Below, in pieces: positions 33,485 through 45,589 of a stretch of 64,000 bases of DNA. Source of the stretch: Topomyia yanbarensis (taxonomy: Eukaryota; Arthropoda; Insecta; Diptera; Culicidae); the NCBI RefSeq assembly GCF_030247195.1, contig NC_080670.1:45584194-45648193 (forward strand), given 5' to 3'. How positions within the stretch are numbered: the stretch's first letter is position 1; every line of letters begins with the position of its first letter. Made by a program: the position numbers and the translations under genes. A model generated the notes under the pieces. It made no database searches and had not been told where the DNA came from. It was given only the letters and a program-made list of their open reading frames with translations.

Positions 33485-33828
33485 TTTAATTAATCATGCA
33501 TGTGGTGAACTAGACTACCTTTCCCTGTCAAAGAATTGAGAAAAACATTCAGAAGAAAGTATTTCTATTAGCAACAATGAAATCCTAAACCCACATTGGA
33601 TCACAACAGTGTGTTACTATACTTTACGAAGGAAACGGTGCAAAGAAAAAAACATTGTGTCTCAACCGAGCGTTTGAATAATTCCCGAAGTAATGCCGTA
33701 AGGTAATGCGTGAGAGGAATCAGGTTCGGCAGCTGGGGTAGTTGTTTTAGTGGGTCGGGGAGTCTGCTCAATCTCGTTCTCTGAGCGGGTTTTCGAACAT
33801 TTTTTTCTGCTCCTTAGAAAAAAAATAT

Positions 33829-33935
33829 TTTCCGATCTCGAGGAACTAAGTCGAATGGTTTATGCCACTGGGTCGGGATTAGCTTGACGATTTTCAGAAT
33901 GATGGCATAACTTTTCTATAAAAGAAAGGCAACAA
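33829..33935 (+). repeat. Dispersed repeat end (TTCCGATCTCGA family)
   Basis: TTCCGATCTCGAGGAACTAA, GGGATTAGCTTGACGATTTT and AGAAAGGCAACAATG match the right part of the repeat at 14771-14886 in the same order. Confidence 0.7.
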
Positions 33936-34224
33936 TGTTAAAGATTCCTTGAAAAGGTCGAATAAGGACCGGAACGTTGGAAAAATAGAATAAATAGTAT
34001 TCTTTATTTATTTTGTCTTTGAAAATATATCAAGTATAACAATATGGCCAGACTCTGTACATCAAATGCCCGGAAGATTTATGTTGAGGGTATCATTTGC
34101 TGGACGAGCTCTGCACAATTAGGGGAGAGAGGGTAACGGTGGAACAGCAGGAACCATGAAACAATCATAATGCATAAACAGAATTGTCTCATTCTCTCAC
34201 ATTTCATGAATTTTTATTCTTTAC

Positions 34225-37121
34225 CAGGCCCGTAGCCAGGATTTTGTTTCGGGAGGGGCTTAAAAATTATTGCATAAATGTATTAATTCTGATAATTTGA
34301 GATAGCCACTGGAAACTGAAGGTAATTATGAAAAGTTCTTAGTGAAAACAATTCCAAAACTAAGACAATAGGCACTAAAAACCTTAAAAATATGTTGTCT
34401 GTTACAAGAAAGGCTATAGTGCATCGACGAATTAAATTTGATTATTATTAATTTACAAGTTAGAAATTTCTCTAGTTACAAAAATGAATATTCAAGAGGT
34501 CAAACTATTTACGGCTGCTTGAAAATACTACGCATTCTAGACTACACGTTTACAATTTGTAGAAGACGCCAAATTGGAATGAGTAGAAAAATATGCAAAA
34601 ACCCGTTTCACGAAACTTTACACGCATCTGCTAATCATGAGAACGAAACCATCGTCAAGGTTGTCCCTATGTATAGGAATATATCAGTGTGAAATCCAAG
34701 TTTACCGTTGCAAAGAATGTCCGAACAAAGTGAATGTCGAAATTTGCTTCAAATCTTCTGATATGGCAGGTGATTTGTATTCGCGGAAAATAGGTTCAAC
34801 TTCTATTTTCATGATCAGGTGTCTTGCTACTATGACTAGTTCTGTGACCATCCGAAGTTTGCGTTAACTCAACTTTATGAATCAACGTAATCATAACAAT
34901 CTTGACAAAAACACATGTTTTTTATTTGACTCTCGTGGGGAATGGGTTAGAGCCTATCTTCGACAATATTATCAGACAACTGAGAATAACTATCTATTTA
35001 AGTAGATTCTTTTTAGATATTTTAATATCATTGAACTTTCGAATTAAAAATATCGTTGACTAATTTTCCTAGATCCCTGAAACTATAGTAAAAGTCAAAA
35101 TGTAAAGTGAGTGCAAAAGACTATTGATTTCACTACAAAGCAAGAATAGTAACCTTGGCTCTATTGACTTTCAGCAATCTTGCAAAACAGTTGGAATTTG
35201 AGAAGATTACCTAGCTTAACCCTAGAACGTTGCACTGGGGTAAAAATGTACCCCCCCGCCTTCTTTGGAGCCGTGCGAAAACAAGAATTCGGCATTTACC
35301 GACCTGGGACACTAACCATAATTCAATTTAGAGTTCCTAGTAAGAGTAGGAAAAGGTGGTATAGCCAGTTCGCTTATAGCCTTTGTGGAAGCAGGTGTCC
35401 AAGTTGGCGTGGGGTACATTTGTACCCAGTGTACGGTTGCCGTTAGTGTTTCGTCGGGTTTCGTGCTGTCAGTGGAAATGTGATTCGTGACAATTCCAGT
35501 TTAAATACTGGTTGTTTTACTACGTAAGTAACAATTAGTATTATATAATCGTTTTTAATCATTTATTTAATTTATTTAATTTAATATTGAAGCGGAACAA
35601 AAAATCGTTCTCATTTTTGCTGATTTTTATTGTTTTATTGTTTATAGCAATGGCTCGCAAGTATAATTTGCGCACAATAACTGTTGTAATAGTAACGTTG
35701 CGTGTTACCAATGTATTACTGTATTACTGGAAATATTACCAATGTATTACTGGAAATATTGTTTCATTTCCATTTCCACCCCATTTCGTGGTATTTTCCA
35801 AAACTCGATTTTTAAACTTTCACTCCTCAAAATAATTGCACTTTTTCAAAAATATCGAAATTCTATTTTATACCGTTTCCAGATCATTCTTTCAAATTTG
35901 TTTTTTTCTCAAATCGGTTGAAAATTCGCAAAATTTTAGTAATTTTTATAAAAAAAGTCCAAAACGCGAGTTTTTCACTATTTTTTGGTTCAAACCAATT
36001 TATGTATCATTGATTCATTAAATTACTTACTTTCACTTACATAGCTGTTTTCGCAATTAAAAAACGAAGAAAATTATATATTATACATTTCTTTTGTTTG
36101 CATTTTTACCTGCGAAAATTGCGATCAAATGAGTGGGGTACATTTATACCCCAGTGCAATGTTCTAGGGTGGAAAACGCAAATGCAACGTTCTAGGGTTA
36201 AGTAAATATTATATTTAAACATTTGAAGGTTTCATTTCGGAATTCATGGGTTTTTGGACAATGTAAAATATATATTCCAATGATTTAATCTACTAATGGA
36301 AACTACCCAGAATTTAATCTACTGAGCGAAACTGCTCAGAACATGTTCACTAATCGAAAGAAAAGTTGCTTATTTCTATTTCGCTATTGTACATTCCCGT
36401 GTCATTATCGTAGTTGCTGCCTTTATGTTCGCGAATATCTGATTTCTTTCTTGCTTCTCGCCCTCAATAATTGCCCTTCCGAATGGATTCCATTTCTCCA
36501 AATGTGACATTAATCTGCGAGTAAGCGGTATACGATCTTGTAGCGGAACATTGATTTTCTCATCGTCCATATACTGAAGGATCTTAATTATAGCATTGTC
36601 ACACACAACTATGTGTTTTAAGTTGTGCGAAATGAATAGCTAATATGTTGAGCGTCAAATGCCTGACATGATAGAACTCGATAAAGGCGGCTTCCGAAAG
36701 TCTAACCTCCATTTACACCTTCAGGAAATGTTCCATATTATGAATGATCGGTCCTATGGGAATCATCAATAATTTTATAATCATCGTATTTGGCTGGAGC
36801 ACACCTTCTTGCTGCTGCTACTCACTGATTTCGACAATTATAGTAACAGTTTCTTTTATTCTTCGGACAAGGCATACAATATAAAAGCTACTATTTTTGT
36901 CGCTCGCTTCGCACTGGCTCGAGCAAAAGCATAAAGAACACTGAATTTCGTGACCAATGTCTTTGGTGGTTAGGAATAGCCTTCTTCCACCTTTTCTCAA
37001 TAATTTGTTCAAATCAAATGAGCAACAAATTTTGTTAAAAGTCGCCGGTTTTTTAAATTCATCTTTGAAAAATTTCGGGAGGGGCTTTAGCCCCCTAGCC
37101 CCCCCTCTGGCTACGTGCCTG
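34225..37121. mobile_element. hAT-type element with perfect 8-bp target duplication
   Basis: The ends are CAGGCCCGTAGCCAG and, inverted, CAGGCACGTAGCCAG. TTCTTTAC flanks both sides exactly (34217-34224, 37122-37129). An 8-bp duplication with CAGG..CGTAGCCAG ends is typical of hAT elements. TTCGGGAGGGGCTT occurs subterminally at both ends. A piggyBac-like copy (35220-36197) has inserted into it, leaving about 1.9 kb of original element. Its frames (84 and 76 codons plus, 76 codons minus at 36376-36606) are not recognisable as transposase. Confidence 0.9.
35220..36197. mobile_element. piggyBac-like non-autonomous element, copy 2
   Basis: TTAA at 35216-35219 and 36198-36201 flanks CCCTAGAACGTTGCAC at the left and its inverse at the right. 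Orientation is opposite to copy 1. The right end again carries the doubled motif (GCAATGTTCTAGGG, spacer, GCAACGTTCTAGGG). It is nested inside the hAT-type element, so it inserted later. Confidence 0.88.
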
Positions 37122-37298
37122 TTCTTTACACGTGTTGCTATATTTTGGATGACTTCTGGTACCTCGAACTCTTTTAATGGATACTTATTTGTTTTTTGAT
37201 AGCCAGGGTAAATTTGTAATGCAAAAACATTATTTCATTTTTATGAGTTACCGTTCATCAAATACATTTTAGTCTATTGTTAATTTTAGGAAATTATA

Positions 37299-37976
37299 GG
37301 GTAAAAGGGTATAATACGCACCACCGGGTCAAAATGCCCGTCTTCAATTCCCAGGGTTCCTGAATTATCTAAAAAGTAAAAACGACTGATAACAGTATCG
37401 TTTCATGAAATCAACGTACTAAGTTAGTTTAACATTTTTAATATGTTGCAAAACAACAATATACACAAAAGCTTCAAAAGAGCTATTTTGACGTAAACTC
37501 CCACTGTTTCCAATAGCATTACAACCAATTAGAAATAGTCGGATTTGATAGAACTTACTCAGCTTACTAGAATATTATAGTTACTATCTTAGTTTTTAAT
37601 TTGGCTTAAAACTATGTGTGCGTGTAGAATTATTCATACATTCGCAGCAGCTCAACACCGGTTATAACGCCTCACTCATTATTGAGGGGCATACTCACCG
37701 ATTGCTGTGGGGCAAACCATCCTTTTGTTGTGGGCCATATTACACTGTAACCGGGGGCATTTTTCATTGGGTGAAAGAAAAAACTAGAATTTATGCATCT
37801 TTGAAAAATGTTTAATAATACTTGTATCAGGATGTTTTTAATAAAAAATGAAACTGGTACTAATTTCTAAGTAATATAACAATAAATTATAGTAGCTGGT
37901 GCAGAGATCATAGTGTCGAATGGTGAAATATAGCTATTTTTGCTTGGGGGGGGGGGCGTATTAGACCTGTTTACCC
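37299..37976. mobile_element. TA-flanked MITE with GGGTAAA ends (678 bp)
   Basis: The left end GGGTAAAAGGGTATAATACG and the inverted right end GGGTAAACAGGTCTAATACG continue with C. TA lies outside both (37297-37298, 37977-37978). An 11-base G run lies near the right end. There is no transposase frame. Confidence 0.75.
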
Positions 37977-38121
37977 TAAGCTGAACGTTTGCCGCGAACA
38001 AAGTGTTTTACTAATTTGACATATTTCTGTGTATTTTTACTATTTTCGTAAATGGGTAAGTGTGAAACAATAACGCACGGGTTACAGTGATTTTTTTTGT
38101 TTATTTTCTTTGTTCGTAATG

Positions 38122-38885
38122 TTTAACCCTTTATAAGGCATGGCAACTGTAGACATTTTATACACAGACTTGCCGAGACAAAAACAATAAAACTAGCAAC
38201 CATGAATATTTACTTCGCATGGGCTTCCCTCTTTACTCCCCCTCACAATATCATCATGCTCGTTTGGCTGCAGTTTTGACAGTTCGTTTGGCTGCGCTTT
38301 TTGACATTTCTCTAGTCGGTGTATAAAGTGTCTGTAGTGGCAACTATATTGCTTTCTTTTCGATTCGTTCATTGGGAGCCTGGAAACTCTTCTTATTGCT
38401 TTTTATTGAGATAAATTTTCGACGAACATATGATTAGGGCTTATAAGTCGACTGTCCAAATTCACCTTGGGTGAAAATTCCGGACAAACAGTTACTCGCT
38501 AATCACATATATTGGTAGTAAACAAAGAAAAGCTTTTTCTTTTATTAATTGCTGTGAACTGTGTTCAGCCGGTAACGGTTTGTCCGGAGTCTCCATTCGA
38601 AGATAATTTTGACAGTTGGCTTTTGCGCCACAATCATATGTTTGTCGAGAAGTAAAAACTTTCAGATTGTTGAAAAGTTCTTTGAAAAAAATGCGACAAA
38701 AAATAAAAAAATGGACAATAAAATTAGCTCGATTTTGAAAAAATAGACTCTAAGCTCTATAAGTTGGTGATGCAAATTTGTAAAAACAGCTATTTTTTAT
38801 CCGAAAACTTAGTTTATGAGTTACAAGGAAAACAATAAATTGAATTAAAATAGGTGGCAATATAGTTGCCACCGCCCGTTAAGGG
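38122..38885. other. Possible older element around a foldback MITE
   Basis: TTTAACCCTTTATAAGGCA followed by TGGCAACTGTAG at the left, and AGTTGCCACC followed by GCCCGTTAAGGGG at the right, are roughly inverted. AGTGGCAACTATATTGC recurs inside at 38336. The ends do not align cleanly, so this is a weak candidate. Confidence 0.25.
38418..38650. mobile_element. Foldback MITE, TCTCGACAAACAT family, copy 1
   Basis: Inverted ends TTCGACGAACATATGATTAG and the inverse of CAATCATATGTTTGTCGAGA extend inwards for about 45 bp with mismatches. The second copy lies 830 bp downstream. Confidence 0.75.
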
Positions 38886-39245
38886 GGGTGTCTGGTGTAA
38901 AGCGCTTAAACTTAAGGTTATTTTGGTTTACGATTTTGAATGCAAGGTAACAATGGGTCTTTTTTGTAATGTTCAGATTTATTTATATTGTGCATAAAAC
39001 AAATATTTTCAGTCACGCAGAGCCACACATACGAGCGTTCCAAGAGTAGACGTCCAACCATTTCCACGTCAAAGAGCGCTGCGGCGAACACGATAACTCT
39101 CGATAAAATTGTCTCATACGGAAAATTTAATACGTTTTGTAAAGCTTAGACTTATAGTTAGTCGATGAACCACAAAATATAGAAAAAAAATTCAGTTTTC
39201 TGTGGTTCATCATTCATGTGCATTCTCATAAAAAAATCAAGTCAA

Positions 39246-39484
39246 TTCTCGACAAACATCTGATTACGGCTTAAAAGCCAACTGTCAAAATTCTCTTTGA
39301 AGTGAAATTCCGGACTAACCGTTACTGGACAAACACAGTTTACAGCAGTTAATGAAAGAGAAAAATTTTCTCTTTTGTGTACTACCAACATCTGTGATTG
39401 GTGAGTAATGGTTTGCCCGGAATTTCCTTTCAAACAGAATTTTGACAGTTGACTTTTAAGCCGTAATCATATGTTTGTCGAGAA
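39246..39484. mobile_element. Foldback MITE, TCTCGACAAACAT family, copy 2
   Basis: TTCTCGACAAACATCTGATT at the left and AATCATATGTTTGTCGAGAA at the right are inverted. Inside, AGCCAACTGTCAAAATT and AATTTTGACAGTTGACTT extend the arms to about 45 bp. It is better preserved than copy 1. Confidence 0.8.
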
Positions 39485-39489
39485 TTCAT

Positions 39490-40291
39490 TGATTAGTTTT
39501 TGAGTTGTCGTGTTCGCCAATTCTCTTGAAAATTTGGGTAGAAGTAATTTAGAGTGTATTGTTTACATGGATTGTTGTATTTTTATCGCTGTCAATCTTT
39601 CGAAAATTGTTGCCGATAGTTTGAAATCTGCGTGCAAATGTGCGCGAGGAATGCATGGCTGTTTAAAACAAAAGTAGTTCAGCGTGGCCACAGAGATTGC
39701 GGGAGACTCTAGAGGTTCAACACTAAAAATTAAGCGGATAAAAAAGAAGTTGATTTTTTGCCCATTACCTCCCTTAAAAAATGTCAGTCTTCCTAATGTT
39801 TGATGTATTTTATACGAGACCGGTGAAGAACAATGGAGCTGGATCGAAAATTCAGAGAGAAATGAAGGTGGTCTACTGCCTATTGCTTGATTAGTAGTTA
39901 ACCATTCCGGTATTCTGACGATAAATTGAAAAAAATGTAACTACAGATTATAGACGTATAGTCTAAAACAAAATTTATTTAAAAACTGGTGTAAAGTTTC
40001 AAACCTACATGCGTTGGGAATTGGTTTAGACACTTTATGACCTCTATGTAGTGGAGGTAAAAAGAATAGAACTAGCAATTACAACAACAAAAATTCAAAA
40101 AAACTGGCATGACGGCTGCTAGCATAAACTCTGTATGAGTTTCTCTCTATACTTTCCTTCAGAAATAGAGTAGCATGAAATGTTTTTACCGGGCAAAGGC
40201 AACTATATCGCACTTTTTTTCAAAACAGTTTTTATTTCTAAATAAATGTAAATATATTCTAAACAAAGTGAAAGAACCGTTTTTCCATTAA
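39490..40291. other. AT-rich stretch with no supported gene
   Basis: No frame over 60 codons and no transposon ends seen. Confidence 0.35.
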
Positions 40292-40293
40292 TA

Positions 40294-40551
40294 CAGTCGT
40301 GATTCGCTGGTTGGACACTTTTTAACTGAACCGCTTTTTAGTTGGACCTTCGCTAGTTGGACCATTGTCCAACTAAACAGCATCTGAACGTAAAAATCTC
40401 ATGTCAAATTGACTTTAACAATCTATCTAACAATCTTTTACACTACTAATGTCTTCTTAGGAGAGTTTTTAACATTTGTCAGTCGGTCCAACTAGCGAAT
40501 TAAATTTGTTAGTTGGACATAGGCTGTGGCCCAACCATCGAATCGCGACTG
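40294..40551. mobile_element. TA-flanked MITE, CAGTCGTGATT family, copy 2
   Basis: CAGTCGTGATTCGCTGGTTGG at the left and, inverted, CAGTCGCGATTCGATGGTTGG at the right; TA at 40292-40293 and 40552-40553. GTTGGAC motifs are repeated subterminally (GTTGGACACTTTTTAACTG, TAGTTGGACC, TTAGTTGGACAT). Same family as 5320-5682. Confidence 0.88.
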
Positions 40552-40790
40552 TATAACATTCTTTATTAGCCCTGAACTCTGGGCCTTACAAATGGTTAAA
40601 GAACAAAATTTACTATAAACGACGTCATGTTTCATAGTTCTTACCCATGGGCCAAGGGGCACACCGGTAAATTTTAGCGCCGACTGTTTATTATCTAAAA
40701 GGAGTTATTTCCAGCTGGAAAAAACATATGTTTTAGTTTCTAATTTCATTTTTTTTTATTTCGACTTATGTAGTCACACTTTCTTTTTTA

Positions 40791-40980
40791 CTTTTTAACG
40801 ACATTCAATTAGCTAGAAATTCCTACTTAGTAATTAGATTTTAAGCCTGTTTCTAATGACCCCGTCACTTCTAGTTTTGCGATCTGTATATTCCACATCC
40901 TTGCTCTCAGTTGAGTGCTATGGCTCTAAAATTTTCATAACTTTCCTTACATTCCTTACTAATTGAATGTCGTTAAAAAG
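40791..40980. repeat. Perfect 22-bp inverted repeat with 146-bp spacer
   Basis: CTTTTTAACGACATTCAATTAG (first 20 bases CTTTTTAACGACATTCAATT) at 40791-40812 is exactly reverse-complemented at 40959-40980. It could be the ends of a miniature element; no target duplication was identified. Confidence 0.7.
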
Positions 40981-41637
40981 TATATGTATTCGTTAACATA
41001 GTGGAGTTTTGTATGATTTTCGACCACACAAACAGCATGTATTGTCATCAGAAATAAATCGTGAAAAATGTGTTTCATTGTAACCCACTCTTTCCCCTAC
41101 ATGTATAGCGAAAAGGTCACATCGTTTAGTCAGAAATAGCTCAAACGGTTCACTCCAAATAGAGTCTCAAATGGCAGATGGAATAAACCTCACAAGTTGC
41201 ATGTTATAAATTGCATTGATTTATTATTATAATTAAAAGTGTATATGTTCTCGTCCGTGTCCTCAGAAGTGTAACTAGACCTGATTTAATTCTCTGTTTG
41301 ATAGCTGCGTAATTTTATTAGCAAACGATTATCTTTCAATTATCAATCACTCTCAGTCCTTTTATTCTTGCTCATAACGGTACGCTATTCGGTGTTGTCC
41401 TGGCATTTGTTAGCTCTCGGGAACATTTTTCAGTTTATTATCATTACATAGTACTGCGAGCGCACACTTTTTGAACGAGGCCGGGCAACTACGTTAGCAT
41501 TAAAACGGCATTACGGCTGTGCTGCTTGTAGTGACGGATCTGATTAATGGTAACTCAATTACCAATTAGACTTCAAAAGATGTGCCTTCGAGTTTAGCTT
41601 CCCGCCAGGTTGATACGCATTTTAGATATATGCGCCG

Positions 41638-42518
41638 CACAGAGGAGTAACTAGAACAAATTCTTGGCCAAAAACCAAAATATTTTTTTTCGATTTTTTT
41701 GTTTCGTTATATTTTTTTTTTACGTACCTAAGAACCTACTGTATAACGTGGCAAAATTAGGAGTATATCAAAAATTGTAAAAGAATTTTTGCATGTATGC
41801 CCAATGGTGATATTTTAAGGGATATTTTAATCGTTTTCGTTATATATTCAGCAAAATTGCTTTGTAGTGATGATGACTGTATTAAATAAGATAATATTAT
41901 TACAAACGTAGTTCAACACAACCGTTTGTTTAACTTCAGCTTAAAACTAACTAAAAAAAGTAAACTTGTTGTGTAGGTATTGCACCAACTTTAAAAAATA
42001 CCTTGTTTTAACATTTTATTCCAAATTTGAATTATAAAAAAGTTACATTATACGGCTAGATCCGGCAAAGTTGCTGAAGCAGTATTGCAATACAAGATTT
42101 CAGCTATACAAAAAATATTCGAACTCTTCCGATCTTGTCCGATCCACCAATTCCAAGCGATTTGAAAATATTGAAATTTTAACTAATTTGAGGTACACCG
42201 AAATGCTGTAGGGCCAAATATTATGTTTGCCAACATATATCTCTATGAAAATATGCACAGGCGTCCCTTTTCTTCTCCCTTTCCCACTGATCAAATGTTT
42301 ATGCAACTGGAAAAATAAATGTATTCACAAAGATCACCTAGAAATTACTAGTATTTGAAAGGATATAGAAAATTGGCCTCTGCACTGGTAGGTGGGTAGA
42401 TGCCAAATTGTTCCAAAAACTAATAATTGTCTATTTTTAGTTCATATTAAGGCATAATAACAACAATTGCAGCAGCAAATAATTTTGGCCAGGATTCGAC
42501 CCCAATTACTCCTCTGTG
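41638..42518. mobile_element. Transib-like non-autonomous transposon
   Basis: The left end CACAGAGGAGTAACTAGAAC and the inverted right end CACAGAGGAGTAATTGGGGT are followed on both sides by a TTGGCCAAAA/CTGGCCAAAA block, giving terminal inverted repeats of about 36 bp. CGCCG flanks both ends (41633-41637, 42519-42523). A GC-rich 5-bp duplication and ends starting with CAC are features of Transib, the relatives of RAG1. No transposase frame is present. The family call is inference from ends and duplication only. Confidence 0.65.
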
Positions 42519-42523
42519 CGCCG

Positions 42524-44671
42524 GGAGCGTACTACTGCAGACCCAACAGCTGCCTTGAGTCTGCTGCTCCACATTAGTACCCCCGAGCTCAGTTGGAAAA
42601 CGAGAAAAGCATTCCGCACTGAATTTTGCCGATTATGAATCGCTCTCATCATAACATCGTGTATATCTGTACCAGCCGTAGTGATAATGATAAAGTTGGA
42701 ATAATACGGTGCTACCGGGAAAAAAGCAGAGCTTAGCTAAACAGATTACCTATATAATTAAAAAAAAAATGAAGAAAATGAAACAAGTAAATTGAAGGCA
42801 GTACGCAATGCACACGAAGTTAGCACTCTACTACGGAAAAATGTGTTGGACTTCATGATGTCTGAATTGGTGCGTAAACATATGTTATACAGTACAACTG
42901 TGTTTGATTCGGCTTTTGCGGCAACAACAGTGTTTAGCAGAGGTGAAAAACTGAAAATGTGGTCTTGATTATCATTATCTGTTTTTTAGAATAAACTGAA
43001 CTGTTGATGGAAACGAATTATATATTTATCTGTCTGCTATCAATGAGCACCGAAACAACCAGCAAATAACTATGCAGTTATATGGCTCTTTGATCTCGCG
43101 GACATATTAGGAAATGAAGCCATCTTTGTGATGTAGAATCAGCTGGTACTATAGAATTGTTACCAAATTAGGCTGTACCCCCAGAAAAACCCCACAGACC
43201 AACGTACTATTGATCCCGTTCCACTCATGCGACGGCAGTAATTCCCGTTAGCGCTACATGAACTTCGCATACCTGTCAGAGTGAGCAGGAAAAAAATGAA
43301 GGATTTCTAGCTAGTTGACAGGAAAACACATTGGAAGTAATCAATCACGATAATCGAGATTGTCACGTCGACGAGATTCTGCTGCAGCGGGAATTTGAAT
43401 GGAATGAGGTGGGAAAATGGTCCGAGTCGAAAGTTTAGCCGTGATTGAATGCCTTCTGTCATAGCAATCAGCACTAGCCTGATAGGCATTTTGTTGTTGT
43501 TGCTGCAATAGTGCTTAGATAAGCTGTAGTAATTATGCTTAGGCAGATGGCAGGTGCAAAACAGGTTCTAGTTGGTATACTGACTTAGTTTTTTGCTTGA
43601 ATGAAATCGTTGGTTGCACATAGCACTAATCGCTTTAGAGTCACGGGGGAATAACTGAAATAACTTACCCAATCCCAATTGAGTCAAAAGATACCTATTG
43701 TAATTTATTTTTCGATATACGCCAATATTTTGGAAATGATCCATTTTACTAAAGATGCGGCAACGGAAAACAAATTGAGTAAAGCCATACCGGCTTGAAC
43801 CTTCATTCGATCCAGTCACAAATATTGATACCTCCTGGTTTACCTAGAGTTTTTCAACAGCAACAGTCTTTTCCAAGACTACCTATTTTTTCTACTCAAT
43901 CAGTCTTTTCAAGACTAAAACCTTTTTCATGAATAACCCAGCTCAAAACCGAGGGAAAAAGAGCGTGTTCGGATAAGAATAAGACTAAGAGAAGAGACGA
44001 CAACAGGCTTCTTGCTCTTCTTAATTTTATCTACCAGGCCCTGTCGTAATTCCAAAGACAACAAGCACCCATCGTTGCCAGATTCCATTTGCATGATTTT
44101 CACAATTACTGTACCTCAAATATCGACCCTCAGTCAAGAATTCACAATACTAGCTGCATTTAAAAATTGAATTTTAAGTTTATTTGTGTCTCTCTTAACA
44201 ATACACGTAGTTATATCGTCATTCAGGGTATTTATTCAATTTGCATGAAATGTTCATGTATATGAAATGTAGCCAAAATAAACTCAGCAGCACTGTTTTT
44301 CATCCCGTTTGAAAATATTATGAACGCTCTTGACTGGCAAAACGACCAATCAGAAGCTGGTTCAATATTGAGGTTAGGACTGGATCAAATTGGCTACGCG
44401 ATTGTCTTCTCTTCTCTTAGGAATAAGAAGAGTGGCAGATTTGACAAACGCAAAATAGATTCAAGATAATCTGCATAAGGTGTATGCATGTGTGTACAAT
44501 AATATTTATGGTGTCAAACGCTTTGAGAGGCTGAAAGCACTAGTTTCTATATTCAAAACATTGTTTTAATTAATTTCGTTTTTATTAACCTCTTTTTTGG
44601 GAAGTGAATCAGTATTTACGCAATGTCGATCTTGCCAATCGTAAAACCAAAACTCTCGCTTTACGTATGCC
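42524..44671. other. Mostly single-copy-looking stretch
   Basis: No transposon ends recognised; frames are at most 83 codons. Two small hairpins lie at 43865-43916. Confidence 0.35.
43865..43916 (+). other. Two adjacent AGTCTT hairpins
   Basis: AGTCTT-TTCC-AAGACT (43865-43880) and AGTCTT-TTC-AAGACT (43901-43916) are followed by ACC and AAA. The CAACAGTCTTTTCCAAGACT context recalls the animal histone mRNA 3' stem-loop (6-bp stem, 4-base loop, ACC after), but the stem lacks the usual GG/CC base and no histone frame precedes it. Confidence 0.35.
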
Positions 44672-44673
44672 TA

Positions 44674-45002
44674 CACTCAAAAAAAAGTAAACGTTATGCC
44701 TATTGATTTTACACATAGATTTTTGCAATTAAAGGAGGCATATAGACACTATTTGCTGGCACATAATCCTAATGTGTGTATTTATAAGAAATATTAATCT
44801 TACATTCACATTTCATAACTATTAGGCACATAAAACCCCATTCTATAATAATATGCACATATAACTTATGTGTGTGCATACATAGTTTATACAGTTGACA
44901 CATAGAAAGTATGTGTGCGCGTGATAACAATAGCATTTCTTCTTCATATGAATTTTAAGCGGTTTGAAGCAAATAGAATTAACGTTTGGATTTTTTTCAG
45001 TG
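44674..45002 (-). mobile_element. TA-flanked MITE, 329 bp, copy A
   Basis: The ends CACTCAAAAAAAAGTAAACG and, inverted, CACTGAAAAAAATCCAAACG are flanked by TA (44672-44673, 45003-45004). It is practically identical to copy B (45763-46091) in inverted orientation and has exactly the same length. Such identity means recent transposition or a recent inverted duplication. Confidence 0.9.
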
Positions 45003-45249
45003 TATAGCTTATCTGGTTTTCACGTCATTTGCAGTTTGACAAGACCAAAATTTGACAAGACCATAATTTAATGTTGGAACGGTCTATCCCTGAGAATGAT
45101 CATAGGAAGGGCAATCCCTCGCTCAAAACAAATCAATTCTTCCAACATTTCTGGGTCCTCCCAGAAAGGCTGTGTGCCAAATATTGAAAATAAACGAAAC
45201 AGGGTAACTTCTCCACCCGAAACCCCAATTAATTGCAGCAACTAGTTCG

Positions 45250-45585
45250 ATGTTTTATCCGAATGTGAAGCTGAAGAAATTTGTACCTCCGCCGATAACA
45301 GTGATGATCTTCGACTTCAAAGCCTTTCGAACTGAACTTTCGACGTTCCCTCCGGACGTGCCTCTTTTCAGATTGGCCGAAGAGGAGAATGTCAAGTTAC
45401 AGCGGAGGACTTGATTAGCCACAAACGACTACTCAAGTATCTTACGGAGAAGTTATATACATTTTATTCATACGATTTCAAGACAGATAGCCCATTTAAG
45501 GCTGTCTTGAAAGGGCATATTAATTTTTACCTCCATGCTGGAAGCTTTTCAAACTGGATGGGAATTTGCTCATAAAATTTATAGT
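45250..45585 (+). pseudogene. Non-LTR ORF1-like fragment (PRE_C2HC-like region)
   Basis: A frame from 45250 reads KLKKFVPPPITVMIFDFKAF, then a proline-rich FPPDVPLFRLAEE. After a frameshift near 45380-45400 it reads TAEDLISHKRLLKYLTEKLY, then YDFKTDSPFKAVLKG (about 45468-45515). The PPPI block, then L...-Y-F-SY--K---PFK-V-KG, is the pattern of the region upstream of the zinc knuckles in jockey-type gag-like proteins. The fragment stops near the TTAA of the piggyBac-like insertion; no zinc knuckle remains. Confidence 0.6.
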
Positions 45586-45589
45586 TTAA

